Source of the DNA: DASRAJ01 sp035638255
GTDB taxonomy: Bacteria; Bacteroidota; Bacteroidia; Chitinophagales; UBA10324
Assembly: GCA_035638255.1 (NCBI GenBank)
Contig: DASRAJ010000082.1
Location: forward strand, 15,100-79,099
Length of the DNA: 64,000 bases
Direction of reading: 5' to 3'
Shown here: piece by piece, positions 27,396-35,230 of the stretch
Position numbering within the stretch: the stretch's first letter is position 1
Layout: the number at the start of each line of letters is the position of its first letter
The notes under the pieces: model-generated
Seen by the model: only the letters and a program-made list of their open reading frames with translations
What the model was told of the DNA's origin: nothing
The model's database searches: none
Made by a program: the position numbers and the translations under genes

Positions 27396-27441
27396 AGGGT
27401 GTCTCAGATTGGCACATCTGTAAATTTCTCTGACACCTTTC
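27394..27441 (+). terminator. Imperfect hairpin after the three-gene operon
   Basis: Outer arms aaagggtgtc and gacacctttc pair with one bulge, with an inner cagat/atctg pair. No strong U-tract follows, so termination is possible but not certain. Confidence 0.35.
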
Positions 27442-27488
27442 AATCTTTACCTTTGGGAAAATAAGGTTGTACAAATCCAAATTGTTTT

Positions 27489-27989
27489 ATGACGAATGAA
27501 TTCATCTCCCTCATCGCTGATCTTGCGATTGCACTTTCATTTATTGTCGCACTCGTATTTGGTATTGCTCAGGTACGTGTAGCAGAGCGTGATCGCCGTG
27601 AGCGACTCACCCTCGAAAAACTGCGCGAGTTTCAAACGCGTGAATTTGCGGAGCTAATAAATTTTATTGCTGCGCGTAAACTTCCATCCACCTTCGAAGA
27701 AATGCGAGCGCTTCCGGCTAATGACCAGGTTATGTTTATTCAGTTATCACAGCAAATGGAATCACTCGGCATTCTTGTAGCAGAGGGGCTCATCAATATT
27801 GAACTCGTAGATAAAACGCTTGGTTCATTTGTTACGACTACGTGGGAGAAATACAAAACAATGTTCCTCGACATCCGCGAGAAACAGCCCGATCCTTTTC
27901 TTGGCGAATACTTTCAATGGCTTGCTGAACGCATTGATGAGCGGATGAAAAAGAATCCACGCAAACCATTTTATGAGATGGGTGGTTGA
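27489..27989 (+). CDS. DUF4760-like membrane protein
   Basis: A 166-residue protein with one N-terminal transmembrane helix (ISLIADLAIALSFIVALVFGIAQV) followed by a basic, charged turn (AERDRRERL) and a helical cytoplasmic domain. This layout and the LGILVAEGLINIELVDKTLG segment fit DUF4760-type proteins, whose function is unknown. It stands about 90 bp after the FAD operon and may have its own promoter. Confidence 0.6.
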   Translation: MTNEFISLIADLAIALSFIVALVFGIAQVRVAERDRRERLTLEKLREFQTREFAELINFIAARKLPSTFEEMRALPANDQVMFIQLSQQMESLGILVAEGLINIELVDKTLGSFVTTTWEKYKTMFLDIREKQPDPFLGEYFQWLAERIDERMKKNPRKPFYEMGG

Positions 27990-28021
27990 ACTGAAATAGA
28001 ATGTGAGAAGTTGATTTGTGA

Positions 28022-28372
28022 ATGAGAATAAATAGCAAAGCTCAAAATGCAAATAGTATGAAAGAAGAAATTGAAAATGCCGAAGTGATCAACAACGAAA
28101 AAGATCATCGTTTTGAAATCAAACTAAACGATAAGCTCGCCTTCGTTCCTTACAACATCAAAGACGACATGATAGGGTTGTTTCATACTGACGTTCCCGA
28201 AGAGTACAGTGGAAAGGGTCTTGGAACAAAGCTCGCGTTGTACGCGCTCAACTATGCGAAGGATCATCACCTCAAAATTTTACCGTACTGTCCATTCATT
28301 TCAAAATACATTAAGGAACATCCTGAATGGATGCCGTATGTAAAACGTTTTCCGATAAGAGTCAACACGTGA
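28022..28372 (+). CDS. Small GNAT-type N-acetyltransferase (YjdJ/GtnA-like)
   Basis: A 116-residue protein matching the minimal GNAT family related to YjdJ. The core has VPYNIKDDMIGLFHTDVPEEY, then the acetyl-CoA-binding loop SGKGLGTKLALYALNYAKD, and CPFISKYIKEHPEW. The substrate is unknown. ATG 28022 gives the longest form; ATG 28058 (MKEEIENAE) is equally likely since the domain begins after it. Confidence 0.8.
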   Translation: MRINSKAQNANSMKEEIENAEVINNEKDHRFEIKLNDKLAFVPYNIKDDMIGLFHTDVPEEYSGKGLGTKLALYALNYAKDHHLKILPYCPFISKYIKEHPEWMPYVKRFPIRVNT

Positions 28373-28387
28373 GAATTTGAACCGTTC

Positions 28388-29008
28388 TTACTTCTTCTCA
28401 CTCGCTACCAGCCACAGCGGGAATGTAAGATCAAACCGGATTGCCGCTGCACGAAAAAGAAAAATGAAAATGATGATGCCCAATTGAAGAGCGGAAGAAT
28501 CAGGAATAAATTTCATCAGCAACACATAAAGTAACGCACCAACGAGAATGGGTGTGGCATACAACTCACGTGAGAGCAAAAGATTCGTTCTTCCTGTAAG
28601 CACATCACGGATCAGCCCGCCGCCGATAGCGGTGAGCACTCCGCTTGTTACGGCAATCTCCCAGGAAAAACCCGCAGCAAAAACCTTTTTCATCACACTC
28701 ATCAGCAGCAAAGCATTACCAAGCGCATCGAGATAAAGCAATAACGAAAGGCTCTTCTTTATCACTGAGCGGAAAAAGAAAGTGATGATGGAAGCGGCGA
28801 CTGCCGCTACAAGCATGGAAGGATCTTTCACCCAAAATACTTCAAGGTTTAATATCACATCACGTGCTGTACCTCCACCAACTGCTGTTACTACCCCCAA
28901 AATGATCACAGCAATGATGTCCAATTCTTTCTTTGATTGAATGGCGGCAAGTGCGCCTGTGATGGCAAAGAGGACGATGGCTCCGATGTTGAGGTAGTAG
29001 GAAAGCAT
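28388..29008 (-). CDS. Trimeric intracellular cation (TRIC) channel family protein
   Basis: A 206-residue inner-membrane protein with seven predicted transmembrane helices and an internal duplication, as in prokaryotic TRIC channels (formerly UPF0126, YicG). Each half carries the pore motif: VGGGTARDVILN and IGGGLIRDVLTG. These channels pass monovalent cations, mainly K+. It is convergent with the GNAT gene, 15 bases between stops, and divergent from the Crp/Fnr gene. Confidence 0.92.
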   Translation of the reverse strand: MLSYYLNIGAIVLFAITGALAAIQSKKELDIIAVIILGVVTAVGGGTARDVILNLEVFWVKDPSMLVAAVAASIITFFFRSVIKKSLSLLLYLDALGNALLLMSVMKKVFAAGFSWEIAVTSGVLTAIGGGLIRDVLTGRTNLLLSRELYATPILVGALLYVLLMKFIPDSSALQLGIIIFIFLFRAAAIRFDLTFPLWLVASEKK

Positions 29009-29172
29009 TCAGAAAGATGGTGTGAAGGTGTAAATGTTCTTTTCCGCTGTTGCCGGTCTCTCGTCAGGCAAACAAGAGCCTGCAAATTATCACTTGGGTT
29101 TGAGTTGCTGGCAATGACCTTTTGAAAGAGGTTCAATTCAAACACTTAGCTACATTCGCACATCGGGAAACA

Positions 29173-29754
29173 ATGCACGAGTCACTCATTAAATACATCA
29201 ACAACTACGCTACAACACCGCTCACCGAAAGCGAGATAGAGTTGATTAAAAATACTTTTGTTCCAAAGAAATTCAGAAAGAGGCAATACTTTTTACAGGA
29301 AGGTGAAGTGTGTAAATATTCTGCCTTCATAGTTAAAGGTGCAATGAGGCAATACAGTGTTGATGAAAAAGGTGCAGAACATATTGTCCATTTGTCAATT
29401 GAAAACTGGTGGGCGGTTGACCGCGAAAGTTTTGTGATGCTCACTCCTTCAATCTATAACATTGATGCATGGGAAGATACCGACGCTCTGCTAAGCACCT
29501 ATGCTGATTTGAATATGCTGGATCAAATTCCTGCCATTGCTGAAATGATCAGGAAGCTGGACGAAAGACATTCCATTGCCAATCAAAGAAGATTGAATGC
29601 TTCGATTAGTCTGTCGGCTGAAAAACGCTATGAAGAGTTTGTAAGCTGCTACCCTGAATTTTTGAAACGCTTTCCGCAACACATCATCGCTTCCTATCTT
29701 GGTATCACCAAAGAAACCCTTAGCCGTATACGCACGGCCGCAGTGAAGAAATAA
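29173..29754 (+). CDS. Crp/Fnr family transcriptional regulator
   Basis: A 193-residue regulator. The N-terminal cyclic-nucleotide-binding-like barrel spans about residues 25-115 (KRQYFLQEGEVCKYSAFIVKGAMRQY). The C-terminal winged helix reads FPQHIIASYLGITKETLSRIR. No iron-sulfur cysteines typical of Fnr are seen. ATG 29173 (MHESLIKYIN) is preferred over an in-frame TTG at 29122. Targets are not evident; the divergent TRIC gene and the pirin gene further downstream are possible. Confidence 0.88.
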   Translation: MHESLIKYINNYATTPLTESEIELIKNTFVPKKFRKRQYFLQEGEVCKYSAFIVKGAMRQYSVDEKGAEHIVHLSIENWWAVDRESFVMLTPSIYNIDAWEDTDALLSTYADLNMLDQIPAIAEMIRKLDERHSIANQRRLNASISLSAEKRYEEFVSCYPEFLKRFPQHIIASYLGITKETLSRIRTAAVKK

Positions 29755-29788
29755 AATCGCTGGAGCGATTCCTTCCTGCAGTGCGGGA

Positions 29789-29808
29789 TTAGGAGGCAGC
29801 GAGAGGAA
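29789..29808. repeat. Partial copy of the palindromic repeat (right end only)
   Basis: The motif aggaggcagcgaga here equals the right end of the full repeats at 30833 and 31336. It lies in the same position relative to the leader of the following gene as the full copy does before the gene at 31468. Confidence 0.6.
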
Positions 29809-29846
29809 TTTTTAGAGTAGTTTAGTTGGAAGAAATAAATTTGGTT

Positions 29847-30821
29847 ATGAAAATAGTTACTATGGTGGTTGTTTTTGTGATGATGGTTTTTATTGGGGGA
29901 AGAAGTTGGGGGCAGAATTTGGTGGGGAATGGAAGTTTTGAAGAAGTGACTTCTTGTCCTCCGGGATGGAGTTCATTCGACTATTGCGTTGACTGGTTTA
30001 CAGAGGTACATTCACCTGATGCTATTGCAACTTGTTCCCCCTATCCTGTATCCGTACCAAATAATTGGTTGGGCTTTCAATATCCATTTGAGGGAGATAA
30101 CTATGCTGGATTACTCACTTACGTTTCATATAGCGGTAGCTATGCTGTTCGTGAAATTATTGGAGCAAAATTGATTGACTCGATGGTTATTGGAAATGCT
30201 TATCATTTTTCAATGAGGGTTTGCTGGGCATTCAATGATTCTAACGGTACAGTGATCGCTACAAATGGCTTAGGCGCACAGTTTTCAAAAGTGTATCATA
30301 ATGATGATGTAATTTCTTTTAACAATCATCCACAACTTCATGAGGATTCCCTTATTACCGATTCAATAAATTGGGGCTTGCTTCAATGGGATTACGTTGC
30401 TGATTCTGCATACAAATATATCTACCTTGGAAATTTTTACGACAACTCTCATATAGATACTTTGAACGGTGGTCAACAATATCTTTATGCATATTATTAT
30501 ATCGACAGCGTAAATCTTTTTTGTGCGAGTGCCGATTGTGTAACAGGAATTAAAGGTCTAAATCCTCAATCAACCTTTTCCCTTTCCCGCAATCCCGTTC
30601 AAAATCTTCTCACCATAAATTTCCTTTCTCCATCTGCTCTCGCCACAGGCGAGACCATTGCTGTGTATGACGTGGCAGGAAGAAAAATAGTTTTGCCAAC
30701 AACTTTTATAAACAACAAAGCAGAACTAACCACCACCACCTTGCCCAATGGAATTTACCTGCTGCAAATCATCAACACCAAAACAGGGATGAGTGAAGTG
30801 GGTAAGTTTGTGAAGGAGTGA
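29847..30821 (+). CDS. T9SS type A cargo protein (first of a tandem mosaic pair)
   Basis: A 324-residue exported protein. ATG 29847 starts a signal peptide (TMVVVFVMMVFIGGRSWGQ); the TTG at 29826 is in the leader. The body opens NGSFEEVTSCPPGWSSFDY, a common opening of T9SS beta-sandwich proteins, and continues with a galactose-binding or CBM-like beta-rich domain to about residue 235. The sorting domain is FSLSRNPVQNLLTIN, AVYDVAGRKIV, LPNGIYLLQI and KFVKE. The leader plus signal-peptide DNA, and separately the sorting-domain DNA, are almost repeated at 31430-31550 and 32121-32321. Confidence 0.88.
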   Translation: MKIVTMVVVFVMMVFIGGRSWGQNLVGNGSFEEVTSCPPGWSSFDYCVDWFTEVHSPDAIATCSPYPVSVPNNWLGFQYPFEGDNYAGLLTYVSYSGSYAVREIIGAKLIDSMVIGNAYHFSMRVCWAFNDSNGTVIATNGLGAQFSKVYHNDDVISFNNHPQLHEDSLITDSINWGLLQWDYVADSAYKYIYLGNFYDNSHIDTLNGGQQYLYAYYYIDSVNLFCASADCVTGIKGLNPQSTFSLSRNPVQNLLTINFLSPSALATGETIAVYDVAGRKIVLPTTFINNKAELTTTTLPNGIYLLQIINTKTGMSEVGKFVKE

Positions 30822-30832
30822 ATAGCCACTAC

Positions 30833-30922
30833 CCACGCCGCCCTCTAACTCCCTATAGGGAGGACCCCGCTCGCACTCGCAATGGGGAGCGGTTCCTCCT
30901 TCAGGAGGTTAGGAGGCAGCGC
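30833..30922. repeat. Palindromic intergenic repeat, copy A (left of DUF559 gene)
   Basis: About 90 bases. The left arm (cgccgccctctaactccc) and right arm (ggaggttaggaggcagcg) are inverted and imperfectly complementary, with inner cccgctc/gagcgg pairing. A second copy lies at 31336-31426 in the same orientation and diverged relatives lie at 42034-42284. Confidence 0.75.
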
Positions 30923-30932
30923 GGGAGTTAAA

Positions 30933-31328
30933 ATGAATAGCCACAAAATGAAAATTGAAACCGGTAATGACATGTTCTTTGGCGCTTCACCTGAAATATT
31001 TAGAAGAGCCGAAGAACTTCGAAAGAGAATGACACCCGCCGAAGAACTGCTTTGGGAAGAATTGAAAGGAAAGAAGGTGAATGGCATGAAGTTCCGACGG
31101 CAACATCCTCTGAATAATTTCATTGCAGATTTTTATTGTCATCAGAAAAGATTAGTAATCGAGCTTGATGGCTCTATACATGATGAAGCTGATCAAGCAG
31201 AATATGATTTAGGAAGAACAGAAGAGTTGAGTGAATTTGAAATTAAAGTAATCAGATTCAGTAATGAGATGGTAATGCGAAATCTCAAAGATGTGATAGA
31301 AGAAATCAAGAAGGTTTTGAGTGGATGA
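30933..31328 (+). CDS. DUF559 (Vsr/restriction-endonuclease-like) protein
   Basis: A 131-residue soluble protein of the DUF559 family, which has a very-short-patch-repair-like endonuclease fold. Landmarks: MTPAEELLWEELKGKKVNG, MKFRRQHPLNNFIADFYC (strand with catalytic-site Asp), RLVIELDGSIHDE (E-x-D-G) and EIKVIRFSNEMVMRNL. ATG 30933 is preferred; ATG 30948 is possible; the upstream frame enters the repeat. The gene is bracketed by direct copies of one palindromic repeat and lies between two tandem T9SS genes. DUF559 genes often occur as isolated small genes; whether they mobilise is not established. Confidence 0.85.
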   Translation: MNSHKMKIETGNDMFFGASPEIFRRAEELRKRMTPAEELLWEELKGKKVNGMKFRRQHPLNNFIADFYCHQKRLVIELDGSIHDEADQAEYDLGRTEELSEFEIKVIRFSNEMVMRNLKDVIEEIKKVLSG

Positions 31329-31335
31329 AAAATAT

Positions 31336-31426
31336 CCACGCTGCCCTCTAACTCCCTATAGCGAGAACCGCTACACACTGGGTTGGGGAGCGGTCCCTCC
31401 TTCAGGAGGTTAGGAGGCAGCGAGAG
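31336..31426. repeat. Palindromic intergenic repeat, copy B (right of DUF559 gene)
   Basis: Same order of parts as copy A: ccctctaactccctatag on the left and ctccttcaggaggttaggag on the right, with a divergent centre. Its right end merges into the leader shared with the gene at 29847. Confidence 0.75.
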
Positions 31427-31467
31427 ATTTTTTTACAGTACTTTAGTTGGAAGAAAAAAATTCGGTT

Positions 31468-32112
31468 ATGAAAAGATTTACTGTGGTGGTTGTTTTTGTG
31501 ATCATGGTTTTTATTGAGGGCAGAAGTTGGGGGCAGAATTGGGTGGGGAATGATTCTTCTCAGAAATATAAGAATAGAATTGGTTTCGGACTAAATCTTG
31601 GAACACTCTACAGTGGCACGCCGGAATTTCAGGGTGATTATTTTTTTGGGAAAACTTTTGGTTTTTCCCTCGCTGGTGGATACACTTACAATCCTGTGCG
31701 CGGAGGAATTAAAGTTAATGACTTCGTGGATTTAATTGAACTTCATGGTGGCTTTTATAAAATTGGATTGAAAGCAAGATTCCCAATTGAGGGATCATAT
31801 TTTTGGATTAATGCACTCTATGTCGGTTCATGGTATAACGAATATGGTAGCGTTGGCCGTATTGATGTAAACCAGGGAACTTTTTATGATACTTTAATAA
31901 GAAATGTTGGGTTTGTAAATGGAGCGGCATTAGCAATCGGTGTTGATCTGAAAGTACATAGGAAATTTTTTGTCAGATTAGGATACCAGCGCGGATACTA
32001 TAAGCGTGATAATAATTTAGGTGCACCCTTCAAAACACTCCAGCCAGGATTTGGTGCCGACGATCAACAGATTATAATTGGGATTTCTTTCTTGACTGGA
32101 TTGAAACATTAA
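31468..32112 (+). CDS. Outer-membrane beta-barrel-like protein with T9SS-cargo-type leader (second of mosaic pair)
   Basis: A 214-residue exported protein. The first ~28 codons and the leader are nearly identical in DNA to the gene at 29847, up to ggggaatg. After that the body is unrelated. Alternating beta strands (NRIGFGLNLGTLYSG, FGFSLAGGYTYNP, FKIGLKARF-like, FFVRLGYQRGYYK) and the end IIIGISFLTGLKH resemble a small 8-strand outer-membrane barrel. It stops at 32112, nine bases before a sorting domain that lies in another frame. ATG 31468 is the real start; TTG 31447 lies in the leader. Confidence 0.75.
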   Translation: MKRFTVVVVFVIMVFIEGRSWGQNWVGNDSSQKYKNRIGFGLNLGTLYSGTPEFQGDYFFGKTFGFSLAGGYTYNPVRGGIKVNDFVDLIELHGGFYKIGLKARFPIEGSYFWINALYVGSWYNEYGSVGRIDVNQGTFYDTLIRNVGFVNGAALAIGVDLKVHRKFFVRLGYQRGYYKRDNNLGAPFKTLQPGFGADDQQIIIGISFLTGLKH

Positions 32113-32120
32113 AAATATTA

Positions 32121-32321
32121 TGCGATTTCCTTTCTCCATCTGCTGCCGCCGCCATTGCTGTGTATGATGTGGCGGGGAGAAAAATAGTTTTGCCAACAAC
32201 TTTTACAAACAACAAAGCAGAACTAACCACCACCACCCTGCTCAATGGAATTTACCTGCTGCAAATCATCAACAACAAAACAGGAGTGAGTGAAGTGGGT
32301 AAGTTTGTGAAGGAGGATTGA
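32121..32321 (+). pseudogene. Stranded T9SS sorting domain, near-copy of the one at 30621-30821
   Basis: This stretch encodes AVYDVAGRKIVLPTTF, LLNGIYLLQI and KFVKED and is almost identical in DNA to the 3' end of the gene at 29847. It has no start codon of its own in this frame and is shifted by one frame relative to the barrel gene that ends at 32112. A single -1 shift near the end of that gene would fuse them. Most likely it is a remnant of the tandem duplicate whose body was exchanged. Confidence 0.7.
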
Positions 32322-32480
32322 AGCCCAACACTCAGCGGTCATTCAGTCCCGCAGGATTGTGGGATTAGCACCTTGGCATCCGCTGACTCTGTTGACATTT
32401 GTCAATGATTTTTTCTATCCTTTATCATCGTTTCAGGTCTCTTCATTGATGGAACTTTGTATCATTAAAAAATCAAAATC
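32322..32480. promoter_or_regulatory. Leader of pirin gene with TTGACA-tt-TGTCAA palindrome
   Basis: At 32392-32405 two perfect hexamer arms face each other around two bases, about 75 bases upstream of the pirin ATG. This has the form of a dimeric repressor operator. The TTGACA arm could alternatively be part of a -35-like element. No regulator is identified. Confidence 0.35.
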
Positions 32481-33392
32481 ATGTTGAACGAAGTGAAATC
32501 CCGAATGCCTTCGGGGAAAAAGAAAATCAGTTTCTCAACACAAGGCCAACGAGCCGACATTGGTCATCATACTATTTACCGCATGCTGCCCAACCGGTAC
32601 GCTGACGCAGTAGGTCCCTTTGTATTTCTCGATCATATCGCGCCAACCAAACATGCCGCCAATGAGCCCATTCAAAAAAACGGAAACGGTGCGCACCCTC
32701 ACAGGGGCATTGCAACCCTGACTTATCTTCTTAAAGGCGAAGAAGAACATTTTGACAGCAAAGGAAATTACGGCAAGGTGAATTCAGGAGGATTACAGTG
32801 GATGAAAGCCGGCAACGGAATTATTCATGATGGAAATTTTAATGTTGATCCTCAAACCAACGAACGGCTCACTCACGGTTTTCAATTCTGGATCAATCTT
32901 CCATCGAAGAATAAAACCGAACCGCCTCAGCATCTTGCGATACAGGCAAATGAAGTCCCGCAACAAAAGCTGAGTGATGAAAGGGGATGGATTAAAGTGA
33001 TTGCGGGTGAATATGAAAAGCTAATTTCAAAAATTCCAAGCTACTCAAGGCAATTTATATATCACATTCACTTAGAGGCAGGGAAGCAATTTTCCATCAC
33101 GACAGAAAACGGATTGGAGTATGCCGCCGTTCTTCCGTCGAACAATGGCGTGATTAATGACACTGAATACAAGGCGGGCGAGTTCATTGAATTTGACAGA
33201 GAGGGAGGAACCATCGAATTCAATAACAACTCTGAAGGTTCTATGGATGTAATCTTATTTGGTGGCGAAAGATATACGGAACCAATTGTAGCCGAAGGTC
33301 CTTTTGTGATGAACACCAAACTGGAAATTGCCGAAGCATACAGAGATTTTTATGCAGGCAAATATGGTGAGATGACTTATAACAGGAACTAA
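32481..33392 (+). CDS. Pirin family protein
   Basis: A 303-residue bicupin. The N-terminal cupin contains the metal-binding and family signature: GPFVFLDHIAPT, GAHPHRGIATLTYLLKGEEE (His-x-His, then a glutamate-rich strand), GGLQWMKAGNGIIHD (third/fourth ligand region) and HGFQFWINLPSK. The C-terminal cupin ends with ILFGGERYTEPIVAEGPFVM. Pirins are Fe proteins with quercetinase or redox-regulatory roles. It is followed by a YceI gene after 42 bases on the same strand, a common stress-related pairing. Confidence 0.93.
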   Translation: MLNEVKSRMPSGKKKISFSTQGQRADIGHHTIYRMLPNRYADAVGPFVFLDHIAPTKHAANEPIQKNGNGAHPHRGIATLTYLLKGEEEHFDSKGNYGKVNSGGLQWMKAGNGIIHDGNFNVDPQTNERLTHGFQFWINLPSKNKTEPPQHLAIQANEVPQQKLSDERGWIKVIAGEYEKLISKIPSYSRQFIYHIHLEAGKQFSITTENGLEYAAVLPSNNGVINDTEYKAGEFIEFDREGGTIEFNNNSEGSMDVILFGGERYTEPIVAEGPFVMNTKLEIAEAYRDFYAGKYGEMTYNRN

Positions 33393-33434
33393 TTACAAAG
33401 CGAAATCCTTTTTACTAACTCAAAAACAAATACA

Positions 33435-33989
33435 ATGGAAACAACAGCAGCAACCACCAAAACAAAATGGGGCATTGATCCCGCTCACAGTGAAATCGGA
33501 TTCAAAGTGAAGCACCTCATGATCACCAATGTGAGGGGCACCTTCAAAGAATTTGATGCGAGCATTTACACAACAGGAGAAGACTTCATGACTTCCGAAA
33601 TTGATTTCTGGCTAAACCCGGCCTCTATTACAACAGGCGATGAGAAAAGAGATGCACACATGAGGAGCGCCGATTTTTTTGATGTAGAAAATTTCAAGGA
33701 AATAAATTTCACCGGCAATACTTATGAAAAAGTTGACAAAGCCGGCCACTACGAATTGTATGGTGACCTTACCATTAAGGGAATTAAAAAGCAGGTCAAA
33801 TTAGACGTTGAATTTGGAGGGGTGATGAAGGATCCGTGGGGAAATCACAAGGCGGCTTTCACCATCAATGGAAAAATCAATCGCAAAGACTGGGGACTGA
33901 ATTGGAATGCTGCTTTAGAAGCCGGTGGCGTTTTGGTAAGCGAAGATGTTTATATCAGTTGCGAAGTGCAATTGGTAAAACAATCGTAA
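33435..33989 (+). CDS. YceI family lipid-binding protein
   Basis: A 184-residue protein of the YceI lipocalin-like family, which binds polyisoprenoids. Landmarks: WGIDPAHSEIGFKVKHLMI at residues 12-30, VRGTFKEFDASI, DEKRDAHMRSADFFDVENF, GDLTIKGIKKQVKLDVEF and GLNWNAALEAGGVLVSEDV. No signal peptide is present, so it acts in the cytoplasm. It is the second gene of the pirin pair. Confidence 0.92.
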   Translation: METTAATTKTKWGIDPAHSEIGFKVKHLMITNVRGTFKEFDASIYTTGEDFMTSEIDFWLNPASITTGDEKRDAHMRSADFFDVENFKEINFTGNTYEKVDKAGHYELYGDLTIKGIKKQVKLDVEFGGVMKDPWGNHKAAFTINGKINRKDWGLNWNAALEAGGVLVSEDVYISCEVQLVKQS

Positions 33990-34032
33990 GCAAGGGCGAT
34001 TGCAAGTTCGAAAACTCTATTGAGATAACATC

Positions 34033-34827
34033 TTACATTCCGTTCTTCTTAAGCCAGGATAGTGAGTACTCCGCCACTTCTTTCCATCCATGATCAATCG
34101 TGAGCGAGTGACCACGCCCTTCGAACGATTTGAGTTCAGTAATTGCCGGTGACTTGCTGTACTTTTTGAATGCTGCTTTTGAAAGCACCGGTGGAACAAT
34201 GTGATCTTTTTCACCCGAAGTAATAAGGAGGGGTCCGCGTGTGGAGTTCGAAATGTTCACCCGCGTTTCAGAGTTGGGATTGAACGTAGCTGTAGCCACC
34301 TGGAACAATGGGCGACCGGGAGAGGGAACCGTGCAGCGATCGTAAAGTTCTTTGGCTTCCTGCTCAGTCAACATGTTTGCGAAGGCATAGCGAAACTGAT
34401 TGTAAGTAAGTGAAACAGATTTCGTGAGATTGAGAGGATTGCCGAGTACAGGAAACGCGGCCCGAAGGGCAGAAAATGGTAACTGCCACACGCCCTTCAT
34501 CGGTGCCGGATCAATTGCAATGGCTGCTGCTGCTACGCCACGACCAAGAAGTATTTGCACGAGCAGTCCTCCGAAAGAATGACCGATCAAAATCGCTTGC
34601 TCTTGCAGTGAAGAAATTTTTTTGGCGTAGCTGTCGGCTACTGCCGTCACTCCGTAATTGGCAATGGCTTTTGGATTTGCACGGGATGCTTCTACCGTAT
34701 CGCCATCACCCGGCCAGGAAGGGTTCATTGTTTCGTAACCATTTTCAGAAAAGAATTTCATCCACGGCTCCCAGGTGCTGGAATGCATCCATAAGCCGTG
34801 GATGAAGACGATTGTTTTTTTTGCCAT
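34033..34827 (-). CDS. Alpha/beta hydrolase
   Basis: A 264-residue cytoplasmic hydrolase. The oxyanion region is FIHGLWMHSSTWEPW, the nucleophile elbow is LIGHSFGGLLVQ (Ser near residue 88), the acid is in ITSGEKDHIVPP, and the final histidine is in FEGRGHSLTIDHGW. The substrate is unknown; the short cap domain includes NPLNLTKSVSLTYNQFR. It is convergent with the YceI gene, 43 bases between stops. Confidence 0.9.
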   Translation of the reverse strand: MAKKTIVFIHGLWMHSSTWEPWMKFFSENGYETMNPSWPGDGDTVEASRANPKAIANYGVTAVADSYAKKISSLQEQAILIGHSFGGLLVQILLGRGVAAAAIAIDPAPMKGVWQLPFSALRAAFPVLGNPLNLTKSVSLTYNQFRYAFANMLTEQEAKELYDRCTVPSPGRPLFQVATATFNPNSETRVNISNSTRGPLLITSGEKDHIVPPVLSKAAFKKYSKSPAITELKSFEGRGHSLTIDHGWKEVAEYSLSWLKKNGM

Positions 34828-35230
34828 GATGTTGCAGTTTGTCTGGTGAAAAAATTATTAGGTGACAATCAAAAATAATATTGTTCGATTTTTAAATTTC
34901 GGAAAGACGTGAATCATTTCAATTTCTTAACATTCACATTCAACCTTCATAACCTGAATTGAACAAAAATTAATCCTGCTCTAAAAATTCTTTAATAGGG
35001 AAATGAGTTCTGATCATCAACCCGATCATTCCTCTTCCGTGGTATTTCAAATTTTTAAAGCGGACAACGTAAATAATCTGCAATAACAATAAGTACAAAG
35101 AGAAAATGAAAAGGTAATTCGCGGAAATGGAAAGGTAATCCTGCTCTTAACGTTTCTTCATGACTCACGAAGATTTTTGCGGCGAAAATTTTTCATTCAC
35201 TTTTTTCTTCACAAAAAAAAATCAAATATC
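34828..35230. other. Intergenic region between hydrolase (minus) and PhoX-like gene (plus)
   Basis: About 400 AT-rich bases. Two similar short motifs (taatcctgctct at about 34971 and 35137) repeat once. No RNA gene, repeat array or reliable promoter was identified. Confidence 0.4.
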
